Shown: in pieces, positions 1 through 7,505 of the stretch
Position numbering within the stretch: position 1 is the stretch's first letter
Layout of the letters: each line of letters opens with the position of its first letter
Assembly: GCA_002412705.1 (NCBI GenBank)
Contig: DHVO01000165.1
Location: 60,513-91,849 of the forward strand
Direction: 5' to 3'
Source of the DNA: Bacteroidales bacterium UBA5206
GTDB lineage: Bacteria; Bacteroidota; Bacteroidia; Bacteroidales; Tenuifilaceae
DNA: 31,337 nt
The notes under the pieces: generated by a model
What the model saw: the letters and a program-made list of their open reading frames with translations, nothing else
Database searches by the model: none
Told to the model about the DNA's origin: nothing
Program-made: the position numbers and the translations under genes

Positions 1-1140
1 AAGGAAGAGCTTGCAAACATGAACTACCTTGTTGAGGACTGGGGCGGTAAGTACCAGAGCCAAGAAATTTCGGCTAAGCAGGGTCTAAATATCGATAAGT
101 TACTAGAGAAAGTACTGCTTGAGGCTGAGCTACTAGAGCTAAAAGCTAATCCAAATAAAAAGGCTAAAGGAACGGTTATCGAATCGTCACTAGACAAGGG
201 ACGTGGTTACACCGCAACTGTTCTTGTTCAGGGAGGAACGCTTCGTCAGGGCGACATTATGCTTGCCGGAACATTCTTTGGCCACGTAAAAGCCATGTTC
301 AACGAGCGTGGAACCCGTATTAAGGAGGCCGGACCAGCAATGCCGGTTCAGGTTGTAGGTTTGAATGGTGCACCTCAGGCTGGTGATTACTTCAATGTAA
401 TGGATACCGACCGCGAGGCGAAAGAGATTGCCAACAAGCGCGAGCAGCTTCAGCGTATGCAAGGCCTTAGGGCACAAAAGCACATTACGCTTGATGAGAT
501 TGGCCGTCGTATTGCCATTGGCAACTTCCAGGAACTAAACATCATTGTTAAAGGTGACGTGGACGGTTCGGTTGAGGCTCTTTCTGACTCACTAATCAAG
601 CTTTCTACAAAAGAGTTCCAGGTTAACGTTATCCACAAGGCTGTAGGGCAAATTTCGGAATCGGATATTCTACTTGCTGCTGCTTCAAATGCAGTTGTGG
701 TTGGATTCCAGGTTCGTCCATCGGCAGGTGCTCGTAAGCTGGCCGAGAAAGAGGAGATTGACATCCGTCTATACTCAATTATCTACGACGCCATTAACGA
801 GATTAAGGCTGCTATGGAGGGAATGCTTTCTCCTGAGCTTAAGGAGGAGATTCTGGGTACTGCCGAAATTATTGAAACCTTCAAGATTACAAAGGTGGGA
901 ACCATTGCCGGATGTATTGTTCGTGAGGGTAAGATTAATCGCAACAACCGAGTGCGCGTAATTCGCGATGGTATTGTGGTTTACACTGGCGACCTAGGCT
1001 CGTTAAAGCGCTTTAAGGATGATGTAAAAGAGGTTCTTTCTGGTTTCGATTGCGGTTTAAATATCAATAACTTTAACGATGTTAAGGTTGGCGATATGGT
1101 TGAGGCCTTCCACGAAGTGGAGGTAAAACGCAAGCTGTAA
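1..1140 (+). CDS. infB: Translation initiation factor IF-2, C-terminal part (5' truncated by window edge)
   Basis: IF-2 is the GTPase that brings initiator fMet-tRNA to the 30S ribosomal subunit and promotes subunit joining. The frame is open from base 1, so the gene starts before the window; the ATG at 19 is internal (MNYLVEDWGG). Visible parts are the end of the G domain and the linker to about residue 50, the domain II beta-barrel (KGTVIESSLDKGRGYTATVLVQGG), domain III (NIIVKGDVDGSVEALSDSL) and the C-terminal fMet-tRNA-binding barrel (GTIAGCIVREGKI through VGDMVEAFHEVEV). The reading frame is intact to the TAA at 1138-1140. A hairpin terminator follows directly, so infB is the last gene of its transcript. 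The identification is secure; only the N-terminal half is missing. Confidence 0.97.
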   Translation, partial: KEELANMNYLVEDWGGKYQSQEISAKQGLNIDKLLEKVLLEAELLELKANPNKKAKGTVIESSLDKGRGYTATVLVQGGTLRQGDIMLAGTFFGHVKAMFNERGTRIKEAGPAMPVQVVGLNGAPQAGDYFNVMDTDREAKEIANKREQLQRMQGLRAQKHITLDEIGRRIAIGNFQELNIIVKGDVDGSVEALSDSLIKLSTKEFQVNVIHKAVGQISESDILLAAASNAVVVGFQVRPSAGARKLAEKEEIDIRLYSIIYDAINEIKAAMEGMLSPELKEEILGTAEIIETFKITKVGTIAGCIVREGKINRNNRVRVIRDGIVVYTGDLGSLKRFKDDVKEVLSGFDCGLNINNFNDVKVGDMVEAFHEVEVKRKL

Positions 1141-1162
1141 GCCATTATAAATAGTAAAACAC

Positions 1163-1203
1163 AAGGGGTACCTACTAAAATAGGTACCCCTTCTTGTTTT
1201 TGT
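1163..1203 (+). terminator. Intrinsic terminator after infB
   Basis: A perfect 12-bp stem (AAGGGGTACCTA at 1163-1174, TAGGTACCCCTT at 1181-1192) with a 6-base loop is followed by CTTGTTTTTG. It lies 22 bases after the infB stop codon and before the promoter of the sigma-factor operon. Confidence 0.9.
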
Positions 1204-1220
1204 ATTTTTCTGCTAACTTA

Positions 1221-1251
1221 TGTTGTTTTATGCAGCAGTAGGCTATATTTG
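1221..1251 (+). promoter_or_regulatory. Bacteroidota-type promoter for the sigma/FecR operon
   Basis: TATATTTG at 1244-1251 matches the primary-sigma -7 consensus TAnnTTTG of Bacteroidota. TGTTG at 1221-1225 sits 18 bases upstream and is a fair -33 element. The predicted transcript would begin near 1258 and leave a leader of about 40 bases before the ATG at 1299. This points to housekeeping-sigma transcription of the ECF gene; autoregulation cannot be judged from sequence. Confidence 0.6.
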
Positions 1252-1298
1252 CACATTACCTTCTTTTGATTAATCTTTATAGGTAAACCAAAACACCA

Positions 1299-1820
1299 AT
1301 GACATTACCCGAGGGTAAATACTCCATTGAGGAGGTTAACTGGTTCCGAAATGTTTTCGATACGTACTACGAGAGCATTCGGAGCTTTGCCTATTTTAAA
1401 ACGGGTGATGTGGACCTAGCCGACGACATTGTGCAGGAAACCTTTCTAAAGTTATGGGATAAGAGGCAAACGGTTAGGAACGAAACCGTAAAGGCGCTCC
1501 TATACACCATTGCATCTAACACTATAACAACCCATTTTAGGCACAAAAAGGTAACCTATAAGTTTGAACTTGCTGCCAATGACTATGAAAGGCCCGAGGA
1601 GGCCGATGCACAGCTTAGGCAGAGAGAGCTTAACGATGCGCTGCAAGCTACAATTGCTGGGCTACCCGATAAGCTTAGGGTAGTTTTTTTAATGAGTAGA
1701 ATAGAAGGGCTAACCTACCCCGAGATTGCGGAACGCCTTGATTTGAGTGTTAAGGCTATTGAGAAGCGAATGTCGGAGGCCATTAAGTATATAAAGGAAC
1801 GTTTCCCGTATAAGATATGA
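1299..1820 (+). CDS. ECF-type RNA polymerase sigma-70 factor (FecI-like)
   Basis: This is a 173-residue extracytoplasmic-function sigma factor. Region 2 spans about residues 15-85 and includes the core-binding and -10-recognition helices (DVDLADDIVQETFLKLWDKR). Region 4 spans about 115-170 with a helix-turn-helix (LPDKLRVVFLMSRIEGLTYPEIAERLDLSVKAIEKRMSEAIKYI). There is no region 1 or 3, as expected for ECF factors. The stop overlaps the start of the next gene (ATGA at 1817-1820), indicating translational coupling to the FecR-type anti-sigma. In FecI/FecR systems an outer-membrane receptor signals through FecR to free the sigma factor, which transcribes the receptor gene. The receptor here lies two genes downstream. 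The target substrate is unknown. Confidence 0.93.
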   Translation: MTLPEGKYSIEEVNWFRNVFDTYYESIRSFAYFKTGDVDLADDIVQETFLKLWDKRQTVRNETVKALLYTIASNTITTHFRHKKVTYKFELAANDYERPEEADAQLRQRELNDALQATIAGLPDKLRVVFLMSRIEGLTYPEIAERLDLSVKAIEKRMSEAIKYIKERFPYKI

Positions 1821-2719
1821 GCGAGGATAAAAAGCATATAACCCCTAAATTCTCGGAGCAAGAAATAGACTCCGCCCTTGATCTGCTCTCGCAGCTCAGG
1901 GTACCACAAGGGAATAAGTCCAAAGCCGATGCTTGGGACTCGCTCTTCTCTTCGATTGACGATACCCAAGCCGATGAGATTGTGAGTTCCCCTGCCATAA
2001 AAAGGCTATGGCGTATTGCTGTTGCAGCCAGCGTTGTAGTTTTGCTTGGTATGGCATCGTTTCTATACTTTGCTTCCAATGTTAGCTTATCGGCAGGTGA
2101 AGCACAGCATTTGGCTACACTTCTTCCCGATGGCAGTAGCGTTACCCTAAACGCAGGCAGTACCATCTCCTACCGTAGGTATGGATGGCACAGCAATAGG
2201 AATGTTTCGCTTACTGGCGAGGCCATGTTTAGCGTTAAGAAGGGAAAAACCTTTACCGTTGAGGTAAACGGCTATTCGGTTCAAGTTTTAGGTACTGTAT
2301 TTAATGTGCGCTATAGGGATAGCTTACTCGATGTAAAATGTTACGAAGGTGTGGTTGCCGTGTCGCAGGGTGCCGATAATCCTGTTGTGGTTACTGCAGG
2401 GCAATCGGTTAGTGTTACCAAAGGGAGTGCAATTCCTAGCCCAACACCTCTTACCGAGTCGGTGGAGAGCAATTGGACTACTGGCGACTTTTACTTTGAT
2501 AAATCGCCGCTACCCCATGTTTTTGCTGAGATAGAAAGGCAGTTTGGTGTTAGCATACAACCAGCTAACGATATAGCAAGCAGAACATATTCTGGGTATT
2601 TTAGCAAAAGCAGCTTGCCCGTTGCGCTGGAGATGGTTTGTGTGCCCATGGGATTGTCGTGGAGCATTACATCCGATAGTACTATTGTGCTGGTTAATCC
2701 TCAGGATACTTTGCAGTAG
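1817..2719 (+). CDS. FecR-type anti-sigma factor / transmembrane sensor (copy 1)
   Basis: This 300-residue single-pass inner-membrane regulator is the partner of the sigma factor just upstream, with which it shares an ATGA overlap. Residues 1-64 are cytoplasmic and carry a VPQGNKSKADAWDSLF segment, resembling the VPxGKSKEEAW motif common near the N terminus of Bacteroidota FecR proteins. Residues about 65-87 form the transmembrane helix (IAVAASVVVLLGMASFLYF). Residues about 95-190 are the periplasmic FecR domain (LLPDGSSVTLNAGSTISY, LTGEAMFSV, VLGTVFNV). The C-terminal 75 residues are a DUF4974-type domain (FAEIERQFGVSIQ, LEMVCVPMGLSWSI). It should hold the sigma factor inactive until contacted by the STN domain of the receptor encoded next. 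A clear paralogue lies at 5724-6587. Confidence 0.92.
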   Translation: MSEDKKHITPKFSEQEIDSALDLLSQLRVPQGNKSKADAWDSLFSSIDDTQADEIVSSPAIKRLWRIAVAASVVVLLGMASFLYFASNVSLSAGEAQHLATLLPDGSSVTLNAGSTISYRRYGWHSNRNVSLTGEAMFSVKKGKTFTVEVNGYSVQVLGTVFNVRYRDSLLDVKCYEGVVAVSQGADNPVVVTAGQSVSVTKGSAIPSPTPLTESVESNWTTGDFYFDKSPLPHVFAEIERQFGVSIQPANDIASRTYSGYFSKSSLPVALEMVCVPMGLSWSITSDSTIVLVNPQDTLQ

Positions 2720-2768
2720 GGTAATTGCTCCGCTAAGCGTATAGCACTAAAAGGAATAATCCGTAAAG

Positions 2769-5411
2769 ATGACGTTGTTAATCCGATACACTCTTTTGTG
2801 GGTATGCCTACTCTTTTTAGGGAGCGGAGCCTACTCCCAGTCTGTTGTAACAATAGAATCGGGTGGAAAACCTCTGGCCGAAGTGCTAACAAACCTCTCA
2901 AAAGAGCATGGAGTAAAGTTTGCTTTCGATTACTCTTTGTCATCAAAAATTATTGTAAAGCAGAACTATAGCGGGAATTCTCTTACCGATGCTGTAACGC
3001 AAATGCTTGAGGAGACTCCCCTTGAGTGCATTGTTATAAATGGGGTTTACGTTATTCGCCCTAAAAAGGGCAAAGCGCCTACAGCAGATAGCCGAACCAT
3101 GGTTTCTGGTGTAGTAAAAGCAAAAAGTTCTGGCGAAGCATTGCCCTACGCTAAAGTGGCAGTCCAATCGGCAAAAAAGCATACCGAATCTAACCCCGAT
3201 GGATTTTTTGCTATAGCTCCCGAAACCCAGGACTCCATTACGATTAGGGTAACATCACTGGGCTATGAGCCCATAGAGCTAAAAGTGGCTCCTGTATTTG
3301 AGGGTGGGATGCTGGTGGTTGAGCTCAATGCCGTTTCTAAGCAGCCTGGTTCCAGCCAGCTAAAGAGGGCAAGCAACCTGTGGGAAAGCAACGAAACCAC
3401 CTCTGCCATAGTATGGAACTCTGCTAGGCAAGGCTCGGTACCAACCATTCTTTATGCCGATATTACCGCCCCATTGCAGGCAATGCCGGGAATTGATGGA
3501 ACTGCAGAGTCTCTTGCGGGAATTGCCGTTCGTCGTTCGGCTGCCGATAAGAATGCATTCATCTACGATGGTTTTCGGGTTTACCATATCGATCACCTTT
3601 TTGGCTCATTCTCCAGCTTTAACGCAAAGGCCATAAAGGATATCCGCGTACAAAAGGGAGGATTTGATTCCCGCTGGGGTGGAGCATCTTCGGCAATTAC
3701 AGAGATATCGGGAAAAACAGGTAACACAACAAGCTTTAAAGTGGATGCAGGGCTAGATCTTCTAAACGCCGATTTGCTACTAGAAGGGCCTCTGGGTGCT
3801 AAGTCCTCTTTTGTTGTAGCCCTGCGTCGTTCTTTTACCGACAGGGTTAAAAGTTCCCTTTACTACTCCCTTTTCGAGGATGCTCGTTACGATATCAGCT
3901 CAACGCTCAAAAACAGCCCTGGCTTTACATCGGGAGATATTGGTGAGCCCAACTTTCACTTTTACGATATTAATGCAAAGCTAAGCTACAAACCCACGCT
4001 TAAGGACAACCTTTCGGTATCCGTTTACAAAGGGTACGATGCGCTTAACTACAGTTTTAACGGAACAGCAAAAACCATTAACGAGGAGTCCGATTGGGGA
4101 AATAGCGGTGTAGGAACACGGTGGTCGCGGCAATGGAGCCAGCGGGTGTCAACAGTGGCTACAGTGGGGGCATCAAGGTATAGCTTGGATTACAATCATG
4201 TTGATACGGCTTTTCGGAAGCGGCAAAACTTTAACATTATCGATACCATTAAGCGTACATCAACAATCGATAACTCACTAAGCGATTTTTCCGCATCGCT
4301 TACCTCGTCCATCACCCTAGCAAAGGGGAATGTGCTTGAGGTAGGGGTGTTGGGCAATGGCGTTAACATCAACTCGTCCGAAGCGTTTTCCCATTATATA
4401 GAGCAGGTTAAGATAACCGATACAACTCGGCTGCAAACGGGTACAGCCAACCTGTTAACGGGTTATGCTCAGTATAAGCTGGGATATGGCGTGATACATG
4501 CTCTTCGAATTGGTGGGCGCGCCAATTACTATGGAACAACTGATAGGTTTTACCTTGAGCCAAGGGTACAGCTTGTTCTATCCCCAGTGGATTCATTCTT
4601 TGTTAAGGCTTTTGCCGGAAAGTACTATCAGTTTGTGAACAGGGTTTACCGCAGCGGCGCCAACGGTTTTAGAAGCACCTATGTTGCTGCCAATGGCCAC
4701 ACTTTCCCTGTGGTTGAATCAAACCACTACTCCATGGGGATTAAGTGGGCTGCAAAAAATGGCTTTACCATTGATGTTGAGGGGTTTGTTAAGAATACGG
4801 AGGGGCTTGCCATTTTGCAATCCGTATATAAGAGATCTGGCAGTGGGCTTGTAGAAACCCAGCGATTATACAACTTGCAAAATAGGGTTAAGGGTGTTGA
4901 TGTACTCATATCCAAGTCCTACTCGTTTGGTGAGTCATGGTTGTCGTACACCCTTAGCAGGAGCGAGAACCAAGCCGATAATATTAACAGGGGAAACTGG
5001 TATCCTGCTCTAGACCATCAGCTGCATGAGCTTAAGCTGGCATCATCGGTTCGGTTTGCAGGGTTTGGCCTATCGGCCATTTGGACCTACGGCTCTGGCC
5101 GACCATGGGATGAGCTACTTTTTACATCAACCTACCAGCTGGATCCTAGCTATGATAAGAACTCGCAGCAGCTACCATCATACCATAAACTGGATATAGG
5201 CGTTAGCTACACTATTAAGGTAAACATGCAAACCCTTAAGATTGGAGCAAACCTATTTAACGTTTATAATAGGCAGAATATCTTACAAAAGAGCTACGAG
5301 CTAGTCGATAACCCACTGCAAGAGATAGCGCAGGGAAACTCCCCTGTAGTTTACAATGAGATGGAGGGGCGTGGCTTTACTCCTACGTTTTACTTAAACT
5401 ACGTTTTTTAG
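2769..5411 (+). CDS. TonB-dependent outer-membrane receptor with STN signalling domain (FecA-like transducer)
   Basis: This 880-residue receptor has, in order: a signal peptide (residues 1-23, cleavage near GSGAYSQ); an STN/secretin-TonB short N-terminal domain (about 25-100, ending VIRPKK); a carboxypeptidase-regulatory-like beta-sandwich (about 111-190, VSGVVKAKSSGEALPYAKV); a plug (about 225-320, ITAPLQAMPGIDG, DKNAFIYDGFRV); and a beta-barrel ending in aromatic NYVF. The STN domain marks a transducer that signals to FecR, consistent with the upstream pair. It is shorter than SusC proteins and has no SusD partner here, so a glycan-utilisation role is not supported; a siderophore, cofactor or small ligand is equally possible. 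The plug resembles small FecA-like Bacteroidota receptors. Confidence 0.9.
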   Translation: MTLLIRYTLLWVCLLFLGSGAYSQSVVTIESGGKPLAEVLTNLSKEHGVKFAFDYSLSSKIIVKQNYSGNSLTDAVTQMLEETPLECIVINGVYVIRPKKGKAPTADSRTMVSGVVKAKSSGEALPYAKVAVQSAKKHTESNPDGFFAIAPETQDSITIRVTSLGYEPIELKVAPVFEGGMLVVELNAVSKQPGSSQLKRASNLWESNETTSAIVWNSARQGSVPTILYADITAPLQAMPGIDGTAESLAGIAVRRSAADKNAFIYDGFRVYHIDHLFGSFSSFNAKAIKDIRVQKGGFDSRWGGASSAITEISGKTGNTTSFKVDAGLDLLNADLLLEGPLGAKSSFVVALRRSFTDRVKSSLYYSLFEDARYDISSTLKNSPGFTSGDIGEPNFHFYDINAKLSYKPTLKDNLSVSVYKGYDALNYSFNGTAKTINEESDWGNSGVGTRWSRQWSQRVSTVATVGASRYSLDYNHVDTAFRKRQNFNIIDTIKRTSTIDNSLSDFSASLTSSITLAKGNVLEVGVLGNGVNINSSEAFSHYIEQVKITDTTRLQTGTANLLTGYAQYKLGYGVIHALRIGGRANYYGTTDRFYLEPRVQLVLSPVDSFFVKAFAGKYYQFVNRVYRSGANGFRSTYVAANGHTFPVVESNHYSMGIKWAAKNGFTIDVEGFVKNTEGLAILQSVYKRSGSGLVETQRLYNLQNRVKGVDVLISKSYSFGESWLSYTLSRSENQADNINRGNWYPALDHQLHELKLASSVRFAGFGLSAIWTYGSGRPWDELLFTSTYQLDPSYDKNSQQLPSYHKLDIGVSYTIKVNMQTLKIGANLFNVYNRQNILQKSYELVDNPLQEIAQGNSPVVYNEMEGRGFTPTFYLNYVF

Positions 5412-5723
5412 CGTTACGTCCTATTCAAAGTAGCTTATTGGGAATTAGTCCCATTTAAACACCCACATGTATAGTGATTTACCATCCTGTTTGCATTGTA
5501 TAAGTGCAGCGTACAATGGGGTGGCTCTTTTCCTTTTAACAGGAACCTAAACAAACAATTTTTCTCCAAGGAATTTATGCTTTTGATTTTTGAGAGCTGA
5601 TATTTTACGTTTTTATGTATCACAAAATCAATGAAATGCAAAAACAGCTGATTTTTTTTCGAAAAAGAGGTAGGGTGTTTCTAGGTGTGGTAGTATTATA
5701 TACAAACCACAAGCTTAACCATC
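5412..5723. other. 312-base gap without a convincing gene
   Basis: The gap lies between the receptor and the second fecR. It holds a weak 5-bp hairpin (TGGGA/TCCCA at 5439-5453) and long A/T runs around 5575-5665. The only open frame is a minus-strand stretch of 68 codons with no protein-like features. No clear TAnnTTTG box or sigma-factor fragment was found, although a promoter for the following fecR copy, possibly for an ECF sigma factor, may be expected here. Confidence 0.5.
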
Positions 5724-6587
5724 GTGACTCATAAGGGCGAACATATAAGAAAAAACAATCATGTTAACCTTATGATACCACAATACAGGGTACCAAAGGG
5801 AAAAGGGAAAGAGGTGGTTTGGAATTCGATCTTTGAAAAAATTGAGCACAAGCATCAGCGTAAACATGTTTTTGGAGCAACAGCCTTTTTGCGTATTGCA
5901 GCGGTTTTAGTGGGTGCAATTCTAGTTGCAGGGTTTAGTGGAGCCATGATTTTAGGTAATGTAGTGCACTACAGTCCCAAGGGAATCCACACTCAAGTTG
6001 TTCTTCCCGATGCAAGTAGGGTAACCCTAAATGCCGATACACGGGTGGAGTACAACAAGTACCTGTGGTACTTCTCGCGAAAGCTAACCCTTACTGGCGA
6101 AGCGCTTTTTAAAGTGACCAAGGGTAAAACCTTTGCAGTTGTTACAGGCGATGTTACCACAACAGTTCTAGGAACTACTTTTAATGTGTACGCAAGAAAC
6201 AACGAGGTTACTGTTAGCTGCGTAGAGGGTAGCGTTGAGGTTAATAATGTCAAAAGCGCCACTAAGGTTGTTCTAAAACCCTCGCATAGCATTGCAATAA
6301 AAAGTGCAGCCGTTGTAGAGAAGCAACTTGAGCCCGTTAACCAAATGGCCGTTTGGGTTGAAGGCGAGTTTACCTTCCATAACGAAAGTCTTAGCCTAGT
6401 GATTAGCGAGATTGAACGCCAGTACAACGTTACAATTACGCTGAACATTAGTGAGGAGCGGTTCTACACAGGTGTATTTTACAATAGGAACCTAGACGAA
6501 GCGCTTGACCTGGTGTGTGTGCCAATGAATTTAAAGTGGACAAGACAAAACAATGAGATTGAGATTTTTGAGGAATCAGTTTATTAA
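5724..6587 (+). CDS. FecR-type anti-sigma factor / transmembrane sensor (copy 2, no adjacent sigma gene)
   Basis: This paralogue of the FecR at 1817-2719 has 287 residues from a GTG at 5724, or 271 from the in-frame ATG at 5772. The ATG form begins where similarity to copy 1 starts (IPQYRVPKGKGKEVVWNSIF against LSQLRVPQGNKSKADAWDSLF), so the start is uncertain. A transmembrane helix spans about residues 55-78 (RIAAVLVGAILVAGFSGAMIL). The periplasmic FecR domain keeps VLPDASRVTLNADTRVEY, LTGEALFKVTKGKTF and VLGTTFNV. The C-terminal DUF4974-type domain keeps EIERQYNVTI and LDLVCVPMNLKWT. The cytoplasmic tail keeps the VPxGK..W motif, so sigma binding is plausible, yet no sigma gene is adjacent. 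It may act on the sigma factor at 1299-1820 or on a distant one. It is followed after 10 bases by a lipoprotein gene. Confidence 0.88.
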   Translation: MTHKGEHIRKNNHVNLMIPQYRVPKGKGKEVVWNSIFEKIEHKHQRKHVFGATAFLRIAAVLVGAILVAGFSGAMILGNVVHYSPKGIHTQVVLPDASRVTLNADTRVEYNKYLWYFSRKLTLTGEALFKVTKGKTFAVVTGDVTTTVLGTTFNVYARNNEVTVSCVEGSVEVNNVKSATKVVLKPSHSIAIKSAAVVEKQLEPVNQMAVWVEGEFTFHNESLSLVISEIERQYNVTITLNISEERFYTGVFYNRNLDEALDLVCVPMNLKWTRQNNEIEIFEESVY

Positions 6588-6597
6588 CTAACCAAAA

Positions 6598-7434
6598 ATG
6601 AAAGCCATGAAACGATTAGCAATGATTTTAACTTCAGCAGCCCTAGTTGGCGCATTCTCCCTAACATCATGCGATAAAACCGACGATGCTGAGAACCTAC
6701 TTACCGAGTTCTCTCAGGACGACGATGAGGTGGCCAGCTACTTTGAAGATGTTTATGAGGAAACAGAAGAGGTTACCAATCCCGAAACAGGTACAAAGTC
6801 GATGGAAGTGGAGTTTACAGGCTCTGGAACCCGTAATATTGAAACAACTTTTAGTGGCGATACCATTATCCGTACCGTTACCTACAATAACTTTGTGAAT
6901 GGCAACGCACAACGCCAGCGTACAAAGAATGGACAGGTAATAATGAAAACCATTCATAACCAGTATCCAGGCGAGTACAAGCGCATTGTAACCATGAATA
7001 ACTTTACCATAAATGGGAATAAAATTGAAGGAGAAAAGGTTATTGTGCGTAGCGCTCAGAACCAGTATCAGTTCACTGTTACCCTAACCAATGGTAAAAT
7101 TACCTTTACCGATGGCACACAGTACACCCGCGAGTTTACCCGCACCCGTACATGGGCAAGTGGTTACGCAACACCTTACTTTATTTGGGACGATGAGTTT
7201 GAGGTAGAGGGTGTATCAACAGGTGTTAACCGTAACGGGAAAACCTATACACACCAAATTACTACTCCCTTATACATTAAGAATGCTTGCCGTTGGATTG
7301 TGTCGGGTACAATAGACCTTACCGTTGATGCAAAATCGGCAACTATTGATTATGGCGATGGTACTTGCGATGCTAAGGCTACCGTTACAATGAATGGCGA
7401 AACTGTAGAAATTAATCTACGTGCAGGTATGTAG
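6598..7434 (+). CDS. Secreted lipoprotein of unknown function, co-transcribed with FecR copy 2
   Basis: This 278-residue protein has a type II signal peptide with lipobox LTSC (acylated Cys25); the start could also be the ATG at 6607. Residues after the Cys are acidic (DKTDDAEN), which resembles the export signal of surface lipoproteins in Bacteroidota. An acidic linker to about residue 60 (DDDEVASYFEDVYEETEE) precedes a beta-rich, Thr/Asn-rich region. A motif occurs twice, TYNNFVNGN at 95-103 and TMNNFTINGN at 133-142. The C-terminal part has NACRWIVSGTIDL and then IDYGDGTCDAKATVTMNGE. Cys231 and Cys257 could pair. I believe this C-terminal pattern recurs in uncharacterised Bacteroidota lipoproteins but cannot name a family. 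Ten bases separate it from fecR copy 2, and a strong terminator follows. It may be a ligand, regulator or output of the signalling locus. Confidence 0.8.
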   Translation: MKAMKRLAMILTSAALVGAFSLTSCDKTDDAENLLTEFSQDDDEVASYFEDVYEETEEVTNPETGTKSMEVEFTGSGTRNIETTFSGDTIIRTVTYNNFVNGNAQRQRTKNGQVIMKTIHNQYPGEYKRIVTMNNFTINGNKIEGEKVIVRSAQNQYQFTVTLTNGKITFTDGTQYTREFTRTRTWASGYATPYFIWDDEFEVEGVSTGVNRNGKTYTHQITTPLYIKNACRWIVSGTIDLTVDAKSATIDYGDGTCDAKATVTMNGETVEINLRAGM

Positions 7435-7442
7435 CACTGGGT

Positions 7443-7500
7443 ATAGCAAAAGAAAAAGGGTAGCTCGTATTCCACAGTGCTACCCTTTTTCTTTTGCTAT
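7443..7500. terminator. Bidirectional terminator between the lipoprotein gene and mqnC
   Basis: A perfect 22-bp inverted repeat (arms 7443-7464 and 7479-7500) encloses a 14-base loop. A tract of five Ts plus further T-rich sequence lies within the 3' arm on either strand. It sits between two convergent genes and should stop transcription from both sides. Confidence 0.9.
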
Positions 7501-7505
7501 TCAAC

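Noticed and set aside
2769..5411. Reading the receptor as a SusC-type glycan importer
   Set aside because: It is 880 residues, carries an STN domain and has no SusD gene next to it, so a FecA-like signalling receptor is the better description.
5439..5453. Terminator after the TonB-dependent receptor
   Set aside because: The stem is only 5 bp and no T-tract follows, so termination here is not supported.
5993..6448. 151-codon minus-strand frame inside FecR copy 2
   Set aside because: It is antisense to a clear FecR domain and has low-complexity Thr/Ser/Leu composition typical of a shadow frame.
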